DNA of 64,000 nt, taken from the NCBI GenBank assembly GCA_030674155.1, contig CM060317.1:47617135-47681134 (forward strand). Reading direction: 5' to 3'. Shown one piece after another: positions 33,573 through 45,837 of this stretch. The position numbers were made by a program, and so were the translations under genes. The notes under the pieces were generated by a model, which ran no database searches, was not told the DNA's origin, and was given only the letters and a program-made list of their open reading frames with translations. Source of the DNA: Stramonita haemastoma (taxonomy: Eukaryota > Mollusca > Gastropoda > Neogastropoda > Muricidae). How positions within the stretch are numbered: position 1 is the first letter of the stretch; every line of letters begins with the position of its first letter.

Positions 33573-36500
33573 CTTTCTCGTTTTTACTTTGATGTCAAAG
33601 TGTAGGTTTCTGTGTGGTTTGTTCTTTTTTCACAACACTAAAATAGTCACGCTTTTGATCACAACATTTTTTCAACATGATCAGAAGATTTTTTTGTATA
33701 GTATCAGAAACATCAATGAATATATTTTTTAAAAACCCCAGTCATTTGTGAGCTATTTCTGCCTGATGCCACTGAAAAGACATTTGTTTTCTACTGTGTG
33801 CTCGGGGTTATAAGCTGTACTGGATTTAGTTAGTAAATAAACCTTCAGCTGTGGCAGGAAACCACTAAAATCTAATGAAACAGTGGACTGTGTACGTGCT
33901 GAATCGCCATGACTATGCAGTAGGCCTAGTGTTTAGAGTGAAGTGAGATACCTAGCTGACACTAATGACTGCCAGACTCTCACCCCACGCTCTGTATCGC
34001 GCTGCTTCACGCGGCGCTGCAGGTGGTAGCCTACTACGGTGTGTTCATCTATGGCTTCGCTGTGCCCACAGAAACAAAACCATCAAAAAAAAAACCTAGT
34101 TAGTCTGCATGCAGACATGTTCAATTTCTTCTCTACATTTTTTGTTTGTATATTATAAATATGTGTTTTTTTAGAGAGAGAGTTAAAAATGACTGATTTT
34201 TGTGATTGTGTGTCTGCCTGTCGCTCTCCTGTTCATCTTCATCTATGTTTTGACTGCTCTCACGTCAACCAGTGTGAAAGAAAGTATATGGAGTTTGGTG
34301 TCAAAAGAAAGCTTGTTTCAAGCTGATTATAAAGAATGCTTTGTTTGTCTCTTTTTGGACGATTCACTGTACAAAACGATGTGTGAAAGAAACCATGGTA
34401 ATCTACAGCTGAACACGGCTATAGCCCAAGCCCCTAGTGCAGCCTTTCCTTTTTCCCCGTTTATTTATATCAACGCCCTGCCAGCTGCGGGTCATGAACT
34501 TTGACTGGGGAACTAAAGAGACTGAAATGAGAAGCCGTGACAACTAGTCAGCATTTATCAAATTCATTGCATTCAAGATTGTTGCAAAGAGCCCCATTTG
34601 GTTTTATTTCTCAAATTCATATTGTTTATAGCCCCACCTACTTCAGAGGCTATTCCAGGGTTGCCACATGTTTGATTTCAAAATCTGGCAAAGAATCTCA
34701 ACTTTTTCATGTCAAAAGATGAAATTTATGAAAAGAAATTGAAACAAAGGAATTTCCCTATGCACTGTACATCTCTGTAAAACAGTTCATAATTTTTTTT
34801 TTTTTTTTTTTTTTTTAAACCCTCAGAGATTGTTTACAAAAAATAATTCTTCAAATTGTTTCATGTCTCCATGTTTACCTTTAAAAAAAAAAAAAAGCCT
34901 GAAACACATACATAGGCATGCACACACACAAAACAGTAAACCTATGAAACCAAAACAATGCAGTCATTTCTTTTTTGAATGTTCACTTTCCCAGGGTGTG
35001 ACAAAGTATGAAATTATTCATACATGCTAAACTGCATACAGTAAAGTGATATAGAAATCGAAGGAAAATAAATGCAAAATATGGAGAGACAGAGAGAGAA
35101 AATAAAGATTACATACACACACACATATGGTACAGAAACAAACATCATTTTCAACCAACAATGCACTTGTCAACAGTTCTTTGTGATCATATTATTAGTT
35201 GCATAGTTGGTGTCTTTACATATGCACTTGTGTGACGTACCTGAAGAAGGATGTGTATGTACAGGTAAAGGGTGTGTACATGTCTGTGTGCATGTGTGTG
35301 ACATTGTTAATAATACTTGTTAAATCAATGTAGGCCTATCAGTGATTTAGCACTGATCTGTCCAAATGTCAATTTTTGTCTACCCTATTTCTTTGACTGA
35401 TCTGATGTACATTTTCACAAACACTACATGGATATGGAGCGTCAGAATCAAGGTGTATGGCAAATCTGAAAGGGAAAGAAAATGAGATCTGTGATTTGTG
35501 ATATTCCACACAACATGCATACTTTCTCTCTCCCATTCAAGGCTTGCGTGGTGGCCTGGGAGCTTTTTTTTCCCCTCCAGATGAGACAGCATACCAAGAC
35601 CATATCAGCTGTAAAGTATACAAGGAACTCAGAGCAAAAAATAATCTGGCAAAGTCATTCATTTTTGTGGATCCATAAACATAATGGCAAACAGAATGAA
35701 AAGCAATGCAACCCGAAGGTGCTTGCTCTCCCAGTGGAACACAGCCCAATTTTCATGCAAAACAATGTGATCTGTATATAACATAATACCATGTATTGCA
35801 AAACAATCCACAATGCAAACAGTAAATTGCTACATAATGAAAAAACACACTATACAAAATATATACAAATGATTTTCTCCCACATATTGGATCTGGATTA
35901 TCATGTTTATTTTCAGATTTCTTTCTTGCTTTCAACTTCAGTTTCATTTTACACTATACACCAATGTACTGGCTTTCATTTGTAAGGAAGCCGACATGAA
36001 GACTGCGCCTTAAAATATTTCTGCTCAGTTGTTTTATATGTCATTGTATTACTTAGTTGTGCATCCGTGAAGTCAGAATGCAGCTAGCTACCATAATGGT
36101 GGCAAAACTGTCACATACACAAAATCTCACCATGATGGGTAAACCTTGGAGCTCTGACTGAGGACCGACAAAAAAAAAAAATCACTCCTGCTTCTGAGTA
36201 TGGCATTAATGTTCATGAAACAATAGTACTATTCATTTGAATACCAGTACATTGAAGCATTCAAAATACAAGTTTATTGTTTGCCAACAGCTTGGTGCTC
36301 ACAAAAAATACTGAAAAAGCATAAAACTATCATGTATCAGATTTTACAAATCTGAGCTTCATGAATAAAGTAGATTTGTTTGGTAAGTAACAGCCAAACT
36401 GCACTGCACTCCAATGCTTCAAAGATACATTTAAAAATATAAAAAGTTGGTTTATGAAAATGTGCATACCAGACAGCTAGAATTAAAGTCAACTTTGGTT

Positions 36501-36900
36501 GACACATTCCATACTTTCTATTCACAATTATCTTTTCTTTTTTTTTTTTTTAAGTATTTGCGTTCAGTGAAAAAATTTACAAATTGAAAAGCTTGTGGAT
36601 TGTGTACTTCAGTTTTATCACATGATCTTAAATAGTCATTTCTAAGGAAACCTCAGGAGACTTGACTTTTTCTTCTGAAATAACTTATTTACAATTCAAC
36701 GGGTTTGTACACTGTATATGAATATTGCTGTACATAATGTGAATTCTAACATAAAATAAAAAAGAAAAGGACTATTTTGTGATGGTAAAACACCACCCAA
36801 CAGAAATGAAAATGCAATATCAAAAGTGAAAAAGATTCATTCATATATAGGAAAAGAAAACTAACAAGGCAAAAAAAGAAAAAAATTGCATCACCACACA
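33573..36900. other. intergenic, no gene seen
   Basis: AT-rich sequence without recognisable exons. A C-type SINE 3' module (tgcagctagctaccataatggtgg...ggagctctgac) is present at about 36,070-36,170. Confidence 0.45.
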
Positions 36901-36920
36901 TCCATTTCAAGATAAACAGA

Positions 36921-36926
36921 TTTATT
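36921..36926 (-). terminator. candidate poly(A) signal of TACC gene
   Basis: AATAAA on the minus strand, 413 nt after the TACC stop codon. Other AATAAA strings lie farther on (e.g. 36,273-36,278), so the site actually used is uncertain. Confidence 0.35.
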
Positions 36927-37338
36927 GTTGTTCTCATAATCTCTCTTCATAAATTACATGGTTATGTAGGTTACACTTCATTGCACATGCTTGATTCTGT
37001 AACCCTAAAAAAAACCCAACCTTTGTTTTTAAATCAATGAACAAAAGACTTTCAACACTTTTTCCCCAGATTAAAACTGCATCTGTCTCGTGATCAAGAC
37101 ACTTTCAGTATTCCTGGACCCCTTTAACAAATCTCTTTTCCTGCTTTTAAATATATACACACATCACCTTACAAGCACCTAAAACTATCACCAGGATGAA
37201 GACATCATAGATAGCCGTTGCCCTTAAAAAGCCAACATTCATCAAGGACTTCAGTCAGAAAAATAGATGGTAGAAAGAAAGCAGACGGGTTCTGTGGGTT
37301 AGTTGGTAAACTAAGGGCCTGCTGATGGATGGTGCTGC

Positions 37339-37410
37339 TCATTTGGCCCCCCCCCCAACCTGGGCAATGAGCGTGTCGCACAGCTCCGTCAGCTCCGTCA
37401 CCTCCTGTTT
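37339..37410 (-). CDS. TACC: TACC exon 14: C-terminal end
   Basis: The acceptor is a (TG)n tract plus cag. It encodes KQEVTELTELCDTLIAQVGG then GAK and TGA. A run of ten G encodes the Gly residues; an indel there would change the last few residues. Confidence 0.9.
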   Translation of the reverse strand, partial: KQEVTELTELCDTLIAQVGGGAK

Positions 37411-37970
37411 CTGCACACACACAAACCAAAAACTCCATCAGGGGCCAGGCCTCGGGTACACAAGCTCCTCTTCCCAGTTCCATTGTTTGGACTTGCAAAT
37501 GTAACAAAAGTGAACCCGTGTCACCATCTCATTTTCCTCTGCCCCCACCTCCTTGGTTTTTTGTAAACTGAGAATGGTTTTGAATTATTCACAAAACAAA
37601 TGAATGATCAGAATAAAATGTTAAAAAATTACAATGAACATTATCCATAAATGGTGACAACAACTGTTCCATGTCCAGCTACTGAGCTTTTGATAGTCCT
37701 GATACAACCCAGCATATTGCTGTTAAGCACAAAACGCGCTCACTCCTAGCTCTGAACCATACCTGTGCAAATATCTCAATAAAAGAATCTGGTATCTTTG
37801 AAATACACAACCTTTCACTTTCGACAAGCGTTTCTAACTTGAACATAAAATTTACAAAAAATCATTTACTTTTCATTATCACAAAAACTACTACTTACTA
37901 ATGGCATCAAGGACAGAAGACGATCCATAGAAAAACGCGTAACCAACAGACCTCTGATATGAACACTAAC

Positions 37971-38079
37971 CTTTTGTGTCAGTGTGTTCTCCAGACTGTG
38001 CACCTGCAGCTTGGTTCTCTTCAGCTCAGCCTCTACCCGCGCTGTTTCTGACTCTTTCTCTGCTATCTTCTTGACCATT
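37971..38079 (-). CDS. TACC: TACC exon 13: coiled coil
   Basis: Phase 2 to 0. It encodes (G)MVKKIAEKESETARVEAELK then RTKLQVHSLENTLTQK, matching the ...RIQSLEKTVEQK segment of vertebrate TACC. It is preceded by a (TG)n acceptor tract. Confidence 0.93.
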
Positions 38080-38651
38080 CTGCACACACACACACACACC
38101 ATCCACCATGCTACATGAACCTTGCAATGTCTCTGAGGGTACTTTTGTATAGATCTCTGTGTGTTCATACTGACTGTACGTCTGGATATGGCTTCTCTGG
38201 GAGACAGGAAGATCACAGTGCATTTTTTTTTTTTTTAATCTTCCCCTCAAGTCCTTTGAATGAAGTGGTAAATAGAGATTTTATGTGTAAACACACATTT
38301 AACATCTAGTGCACATGTTTTCAGTCATTCACTTCCACAGACGTTCCAGACATAAAAGTTTTGATCATGCAGTCTGACCTTACACACTTCACATGCATCT
38401 ATACCTTGCTGATCTTCAGAAATATAAAACACCAAAATTTAAGATGTGTCTTGCTTTCTCAAGCCAGGTGGATATATCTCCTTTGTTATCATTTTTACAG
38501 TTTATATCACTGTAATAAAAGTGAAATCCTAGTGACAAACGTTCACTTGACTGTAACAAACTCCAGTACAGCACAATCCACATGACAGACAACTACCATC
38601 AAAACTGATCTGAACCAAACAGAAATCTCATCACCACAGCACCACACTTAC

Positions 38652-38758
38652 CCTTCAATTGTCTCCTCTGCCTTCGCCTTCATTTTGGTCAGGTTACTGT
38701 CAGAGGCCTTGATCTTTTCCTGCAGTTTCTTCACCGTCTCCTTCAAGGTTTCTTCATT
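38652..38758 (-). CDS. TACC: TACC exon 12: coiled coil
   Basis: Phase 0 to 2. It encodes NEETLKETVKKLQEKIKASD then SNLTKMKAKAEETIE. NEE(T/S)LKK is a TACC signature. Confidence 0.94.
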
Positions 38759-39745
38759 CTGTCACACACACCAGCCACAATTCAAACTTTTCCCCAGCTT
38801 CACACTACCAGTCACTCAGTGTGTCATCCAGTATTGACATAATTTGTGCTATGACTACAAACAGTCATGTCAATGCCACATTCATTTGCTTCTCTATCAT
38901 ACAGAACTCATTCTTTCTTGACTTGTATTTGAGCTGCGCACTTGGCAACTCTTCTAAATCTGAATTTACCACCCGTTTTCCAGCAGTCTGCAAGCATCAC
39001 ATTCAGATATATTACAGTACTCTTCAATTCTGCCAGCAGCACATTTATTCACAGAGTATGGTATGACATGGCCTATAACTGCAAAATAACTAAATTAGAA
39101 AAAATAATAATGTGACATGATAAAATGCGGCCAATAGCTAATACTCAATAGGTAATTATCAAAGTTTAATGATTATTTCAGCAAGTATGTATAGTTTGCA
39201 ATATTCTCAACAAAATTCATTGATACATTCTGTCTTTGTCAGTAATGACAAAGATTAGTACTCAAGACATTGCCCAAGGATCCAAACTAAGTGGGAGGAG
39301 AAAAGAAAAGGCCACATGGAAAGAACTGACAAGTGTATAAGTGAACATACTTCAAGATTATTGTATATGAAGCTGTTGTTCCATCCCTTTTCTCTCAGCT
39401 CCAAGGTAAGTATGATACAGACACTGGTGATGTCAGCCATACTACATCAGAAACAAAAGTGGCCAAATTACTGAGGAGCATTTAGTCCTTTTTAACTTTG
39501 CTGTTAACCACTGAGACAGCGTCGTGCAGACATACATTACAGCCTCACAAAAACCATCTTACAAGATGGAGAACAATAAGACACTGAGTTGCGCCTCTAT
39601 GACCCCAAGGGGCTAGCTGACTGAAGAACTGCATGGAATACCCCAGCAAGTCTGTTGCCTGAGAGATAGGGGGGATGACTATCTGAAATGCTAGGACATT
39701 CAGTATCTTGTGACAGGGATTTCTTGTGACTGTAACTGTACTCAC

Positions 39746-39838
39746 CTTTCTAAACCCTTCTAATGTCTGCTTCAGCTTTTCATAGCGCCGGTGAAATTCA
39801 GCAAAGGAACTCTCCAAAGCTTGCACATCTTCCAGGGC
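39746..39838 (-). CDS. TACC: TACC exon 11: start of conserved TACC domain
   Basis: 31 codons, phase 0 both ends. It encodes ALEDVQALESSFAEFHRRYE then KLKQTLEGFRK, the most diagnostic part of the TACC domain. Confidence 0.95.
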
Positions 39839-40083
39839 CTTTAAAAGGAAAAAAGAGAAAAAACACCATAATGAATTCATTACTTTCCCTCTTACATCAG
39901 TTACTTCCAATGTTTCATTTTAGAAGTAACTTTACTTTAAAAAAACAATGCAAATTCTTGATTTACTTTTTCTTTCATCTAAAGGTAAATTCTATCTTGT
40001 TCATAGATACCTTTCAATCACACAGAAGACCAGATATCCTTCTATTTTATCCTAATAGTAAAAAGTAAAGGTTTGCAGTGTAC

Positions 40084-40151
40084 CTGATCTCTCTCTTTTT
40101 TCAACCCATCAATCTGTGACTTCAGGTCAGCAGCAGTCTTTTCTTTGGACT
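40084..40151 (-). CDS. TACC: TACC exon 10
   Basis: Phase 1 to 0. It encodes (E)SKEKTAADLKSQIDGLKKER then DQ, a coiled-coil heptad region. Confidence 0.88.
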
Positions 40152-40954
40152 CTGAAACAGAAAGGTAATTTATTAATAATGACAGCTCATGCTCTGGGAG
40201 GCTTCACATGTACATACATGCTCTGTGTGTGTGTCTAGTCAGTGATACACTTCTTTCTTTCCTTTCCTCTTTTGATTTACCATCACTTCCATCAACAAGA
40301 AACATCATTACATCAATAACTGTATGCATACATTTGGTCAGTAATTTCATAAAGACAGAGCTCTCTCTTTTTCATCATCAGGGCTTGGTCCCTTTTTACA
40401 CCCAGAATGCACATCATTTAACTTCCAAAACTTGTTTTACTTCCTAAGATAACGTTCATTAGTCATTTCAAAGTTTCCCCATAACTGGAAGCGGGCAATT
40501 TGTTCTCTCAAAGATTCTAGCAAACATGTTGGCATTAAAATCCTGAGGATGACTTTGGCTCAAAAAATGAGAAAATAAAACTCTTTCAAGAAAGCTAAGC
40601 TACCTTTCACACTGGTGACACTTTTATTTTCAATGCTAATTTCAGAAGCGGGGACAAAATTTCACAGAAACTTGTGTCCAGGTAAGCCAGCTATAAAAAT
40701 GGCTATTTATGACATTACTACAACTTGCATAAATTGTTAATGCTTCAATTCTCTGAATGATCACTTAAGATCATGTTTGAAAAAAAGCAAAAAACAACAG
40801 ATTAAAGAGCCACAACAAGCTGTGCTAACCTAACACAGAACACTGTTCATCCCATAACCATCAAGACTTCACAAACTGTTCTTTTCATATATAACTCAGT
40901 AAGGCTAAAGAAAATCTGTACTAAAGTATACACATATGTGTGTGTGTGTGTATA

Positions 40955-41968
40955 TATATATGGGTCACTCTTCTGAAACCTATGCAGGAGAGGGGTGTCA
41001 TATTCATAGCCAAATAAAAATTGTTCTAATTTGTTTTGGGGTGTGTAACTTGACATATTTAATCAAAAGTGGTACAACTATCAGCACAATCAAGAACTAT
41101 GTGCTACAACTAGGAATTACATCCATAAACTGATTTGTTTCTTGAAAAATCCACCATTTACAATCTCAATTTTGTTACATTGCCGTAGGAGTGGTTTGCA
41201 TTTGCTAAAATTCTAACTTCAGGTACCAATTAGAAAGAACAGCTGCACTGAAAACTAAAGATGACCAAACATGCAAACAATTATATTGCATTTTATACCT
41301 TATTTGGATTCTAACACATGACTTTTTAAATTAAAAAAAAAAAAAATGTTCGCGCGTAACCGTGGTGTCGCATTCATGACCTGCCTTGTGCAATGAAACT
41401 TCTAGTCTTATCAAGTGTGAGCAGCCTACTTTCCATTTGTTCTCAAAATAAAACTTATTCTTATGAATTATGGATGTTTAACAGACTTGTAAGTCGGAAA
41501 GTTTTTATACAATAAGCACTCCAACAAAAATTATGTCAGTGGTGTCTCAAAAATCGCGTTACAACCGAGACGACAAAAGGATTATATTTTCTCAAATTCA
41601 ATACCTGAGGCTGTTTAGCGGAAGAATATTAAGGAATCCAATGCATAACATCATTTTCTCTCCCCTTCTAGATGAGACTATGCGCTGATTGGTTCTGCCA
41701 TGTTAAAATGAAATCTTTTTCTGCATATAAAATAAAAAATATTTCCTTCTTATGGTGTCATCTGTTACGCGCGAACGTTTTCAACTCATTGGATAAAGTA
41801 TTGTTTTTTTAAAGTTCTCAGAGAGTAATCAATTTACTTTTGATTTTACCTGATCAAGCAATCATAAATCTCTTAAAAACAACTGAAAACAGCATCAAAT
41901 GCAGATTTTGATTTTTCCCAAACCATGTAACAAAATTGTACAGGTTTCAGAAGAGTGACCCATATATA
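40955..41968. mobile_element. ~1.0-kb non-autonomous element with terminal inverted repeats
   Basis: TATATATGGGTCACTCTTCT plus GAAACCT at 40,955-40,981 is the inverse of AGGTTTCAGAAGAGTGACCC plus ATATATA at 41,943-41,969. A second inverted pair, GTTCGCGCGTAAC at about 41,349 and its complement at about 41,765, lies inside. There is no transposase-like open frame. The TA-rich flanks may be the target site. It lies in TACC intron 9. Confidence 0.7.
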
Positions 41969-41992
41969 CAAAAAAAGAACAGAAAAACATAC

Positions 41993-42036
41993 CTATTAAC
42001 ATTTCCAGAGTCTTTTCATATTCCTGCACACAGGAC
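41993..42036 (-). CDS. TACC: TACC exon 9 (44 nt)
   Basis: The acceptor ttcttgtccag is required by the phase 2 end of exon 8. It encodes (L)SCVQEYEKTLEMLI and ends in phase 1 at gtatgt. A later acceptor (gtgtgcag) would break the frame. Confidence 0.85.
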
Positions 42037-42274
42037 CTGGACAAGAAATGCACCATTAGTTTATGATCATCCAACTTCACAAATGGCATGACAACCTGTC
42101 CTACAGTGGCCTGTATATTAAAGATGATATGACAACAACACATTCTGGGTTAACAGCATTTGTAAAGTGAACTTTGACTTTCATTATAGTTTATGTCTCT
42201 TAATTCACATACTTTATCAAGGTGGTGCATCAAGATTGAGAGTAAGGAATTCATACTGAGTGACATGTAGGGGT

Positions 42275-42490
42275 AGGATAGGCTGGTGGTTAAAACATTG
42301 TGCTTGCCATTTGATGGTCCGGGATTGATCCCAGGTTCAAGCCACCACCAAGGTGCCCGTTTATGGGCACTTTTCCTCTGGAGTTAACATCAGTACTGAT
42401 TCCACTCTCCAGAAAGTCCTTCAGATGAGACTATAAACCGAGACTGTATGTGAACACACAAACATTTTGCCCATATGTAAAAACTTTTCT
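42275..42490 (+). mobile_element. SINE family B copy, plus orientation
   Basis: The tRNA-like head is ggctggtggttaaaacattg and the B box region ccaggttcaagcc. The ctctggagttaacatcag and tccttcagatgagactataaaccgag modules follow. Confidence 0.78.
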
Positions 42491-42534
42491 GCTTTTGGGA
42501 GGACTAGGTTATCTGTGCTATTAATTTATTTATT

Positions 42535-42742
42535 CTTTTATTTCAAGGATAATGGAATAAGCACTCAAGTCCTCTTTTACATCCAGTTCTTGAGTGTATG
42601 CAGTTTTGTAAATTTTGTCATCTGTTCCCACTGGCACACAATGGCCTACTCTTCTAAAAAGCAGAATGGGTTTAAATGTGTGTGCAAGATGTTCTGCGTG
42701 TGTTCGCACATGGGACCTCTATTTATAGTCTCATCCAAAGTA
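42535..42742 (-). mobile_element. SINE family B copy, minus orientation
   Basis: ggataatggaataagcactc (tail complement) to tttatagtctcatccaaag. With the copy at 42,275 it forms an inverted pair about 50 bp apart, able to fold in the TACC pre-mRNA. A C-type 3' module follows at 42,785-42,905. Confidence 0.78.
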
Positions 42743-43198
42743 TGACAAAAAATATATATATAAAAATAAAGATACACATGCATACTGGGTCATAATTAGA
42801 CATCATCCTCGAAGTCACAATGCAGCTACCTTAATTGTGGGCAAAAACGGTTGCATACACAAAAATCTTATCACTGGTGATCCTCAGACTCTAGCTGAAC
42901 AACAACAACAACAACAACAAAATTGAGTGACATGAGGTCTGGAAGTCAGTGATTATCTCTACACAAGTAAGTCCATCTATTCCACACAGTGTCTCTATTT
43001 AGGTAAACTTATGTAAAAACACTACCTCACTTACATTATTCTTTTAACAGTCAAGCAAAGATACCGGTACAAACAGATGAGAAGAAAAAAACTGACAAGA
43101 GAGAGAAAGAATGAGAAAAAGTGGCAGACAGACAGACAGTTAGTGCACCCAAAAAAAAAAAACTCCCAGTGATCCATCTGCTGTAGTCAAACACTCAC

Positions 43199-43398
43199 AA
43201 GGTAGAGCCCATCTTGTCGCTCAAGGCCTTCTTCTCTGCACTGACAGAGTCCAGCTGCCCCTGTAGCTTTTCTATGGTGGCCGTCTTTTCCTCCAGCTGG
43301 GCAGCCAACTTGCGCTCCCTGGCCAGCATCTGACCCTCATACTGCATCACCAGTTTCTGCTGAAGCTGCTGCCACTGGGCCTCCGTGTACTTGGCTCC
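43199..43398 (-). CDS. TACC: TACC exon 8: coiled coil
   Basis: Phase 0 to 2. It encodes GAKYTEAQWQQLQQKLVMQY then EGQMLARERKLAAQLEEKTA and further heptads to DKMGSTL. This is the long N-terminal part of the coiled coil. Confidence 0.9.
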
Positions 43399-43668
43399 CT
43401 GCAGGGTCCCACCATCAGACAATTAATTACCTCTGTCACTACATCCGTATTTTATACATCTTTTGACATGGCAAAGATCTCTCAGTTATCGATTTTTTAA
43501 CCTGATATTCTTTTGGTCTTGCTACCACTAACAATCAAAGGTGATTAATTCTCATTTTCAGTCATATCATTGAGCATTGTGTTTAACCTTTTGTAAATAT
43601 TCATAAGCATATATATACAGAACTCATATTCAAGTACAGACCCCACAAATGAATATATTATGGCTTAC

Positions 43669-43731
43669 CTCTTCAACATCAACCAGAGTAGATGTGCCTG
43701 AATCTGACTTCTTTGAAGGATCATTCAAAAA
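43669..43731 (-). CDS. TACC: TACC exon 7 (63 nt)
   Basis: Phase 0 both ends. It encodes FLNDPSKKSDSGTSTLVDVE then E. The donor is gtaagc. Confidence 0.85.
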
Positions 43732-44888
43732 CTGCAAAATAAAAGTCAAGAAAACTGTAATCAGTTAAACTGACACAAATGATGCCAGAACCACTCAACA
43801 ACAACCAATAATATACAGCAATAACAGAGCTGCAATTAATCATACGAAAAACAGTCTAAACTTGAGTTGCTTGCCCAAGTTCCCAAACTGGAAAGTGCCT
43901 CAACCCTACCATTGATAAAGCTTTCAAAAATATAGATTTTGAAACAAGACAAGAATTGATAAGGGAATTTATTGTCAATGTACTGCATCATAGGTAGGTA
44001 GTGACTAACACCCACTTTCATTTTTACATTACACTGCAAATAAGCATACTTATATTACATAATTTTGCTATCAGTCTCTAACATCAGAATGACTATCTGA
44101 CTTAGAGTTCTTTCATTACAAACACAGTGGTCGCCTTTCAAGCAAAAACAAGACATCAGACAAAAAATCCAATCCACACCTGTGTCTTCCCATGTTGATT
44201 TTACTTCAAGTTCAATAATGGAATCTTGCTACTAAATCAAATCAGTTAGCTCAATATTTGTAATCTTCACAGGTGATAAAGAATATTTGTTGACAACCAT
44301 GGAATTTTGAGAGCTTAATTAATGCAACACAGTTCCTTTCATTGTCCTGCAGGGTAAATCCTAAAACACCTCCATCCCACCAGGGGTTAAAAAACCACAC
44401 AGCAAAATAGATTATTCAAAATTATGCACAGAGAAACCATGCGCGGCTACAGAAAAATGCCATCAGGTCATTCACACATCGTGAGCATCAACTTTTTTCT
44501 TCTTTTTTTTTAAGTGACAAAAGTAGCAGCCAATCATATAATCCATTGCGAAAGTGGGTGATAGAAAAAAAACTGCTGAACAGGTTTGGTAAGCAGCTGA
44601 AAAAGATGACAGAAGGAAAAGACAAAAACAAATGACCATGTCAGAAGAGAGTATATTTCTAGTGGTCAGTATCTAAAAGGTAGGAACACCGCTAAAATAG
44701 CTTCTGACATCTCCATGAGTGTACTCTAAGGCACAATTCACATTCCATGCTGATAAATTTGTTAACTCACTCATGACATTTTTATGACCTATTCTCAACA
44801 GTAACTTGCACCTGTCTTTCAATACATGTCTAGTCTCTTATCCAACACTGTCCCATCCCCTTGCTTTGCCCCTAGACAAAGAACTCAC

Positions 44889-45060
44889 CATGTCATCTGA
44901 AGCCCCCTCCAAAGAGAACAGCAAGTCCACAGGCTTTACTTGCTCTTCCTCCGTGATGGTCTGTGACACTGATGACATGTTCATGCGGCGCTGACTCAGC
45001 ACAGAACGGCGCCGACTGACTTTAGGTGGGGTACCCAGAAGGCAAATGCTCTCCTCTCCT
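44889..45060 (-). CDS. TACC: TACC exon 6
   Basis: Phase 2 to 0. It encodes (V)GEESICLLGTPPKVSRRRSV, then LSQRRMNMSSVSQTITEEEQ, then VKPVDLLFSLEGASDDM. It is Ser/Arg-rich, with basic RRRSV/RR sites that could suit basophilic kinases; this is inference only. Confidence 0.88.
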
Positions 45061-45837
45061 CTGCATTCAAAACAACACAAGGAAGAGTGAAGCATTTCCT
45101 TCCTTTACTGATGCACTCACAAAGTTAAAAGTATGGAAAAGCACCAATAATTAACTCCTAGCAGTTCTTTCCCTTGGATTTTAATCACCATTTGCTATAG
45201 CAGATTTGCTGTTTGCAGATTTTTCACATGGTGGCCACATTGATACTATGACTAGTGCAGCTTAACATTGCTTCATGAGCCTATCCAAGGTCGAATGCAG
45301 AGCATTGTTAGTTGATTCTGTGTGTTCCAAACTCTTTGTTTGCTGTTGCAGAGAGTAGGGGACACGGAGAAGTGACACGGAGTACAAAATTCAGAGTATT
45401 TTCTTCAAGCTTGTTAAAGCTTAAATATTAATGAGGGAGCTTCGATCTTTTGATATGTGCTAACCCAGCATGTTATTCACAAGTTCAGAAAATTTCATTT
45501 ACTTTCTTTGAGTTTCATATTTTTTATGATTTTTTTACGAACCATTACAAAGGGGCCGTTCATGGGGAAAACCAAGGGAGGAACTGGCTGTCCCAAGTGA
45601 GTTAAGGATGGCAACTGGTCAGAACAGTCACTGGAAGGATAGGTGAACAGTCTTTATCTTGACCATGGTCCACAGTTGCCAGATGCATGAAGATAGCCAA
45701 GAATGGAACACATGACCTTGATTGTGCTTTTGCATGTCAACTGATATGTACACTTATTTCTGGGGTTTTAAATTTCCCCTCTACTTCTTTGTTCTGGTAA
45801 AGGGGGCATTTTAAGTTCAACTGAATACAAATGGAAA

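Noticed and set aside
32748..33605. Open frames of Val-Cys, His-Thr and Arg-Glu repeats
   Set aside because: Direct products of (TG)n and (GA)n microsatellites on both strands; the same applies to the other dinucleotide tracts at 10, 11, 14, 22, 26, 49, 54 and 55 kb.
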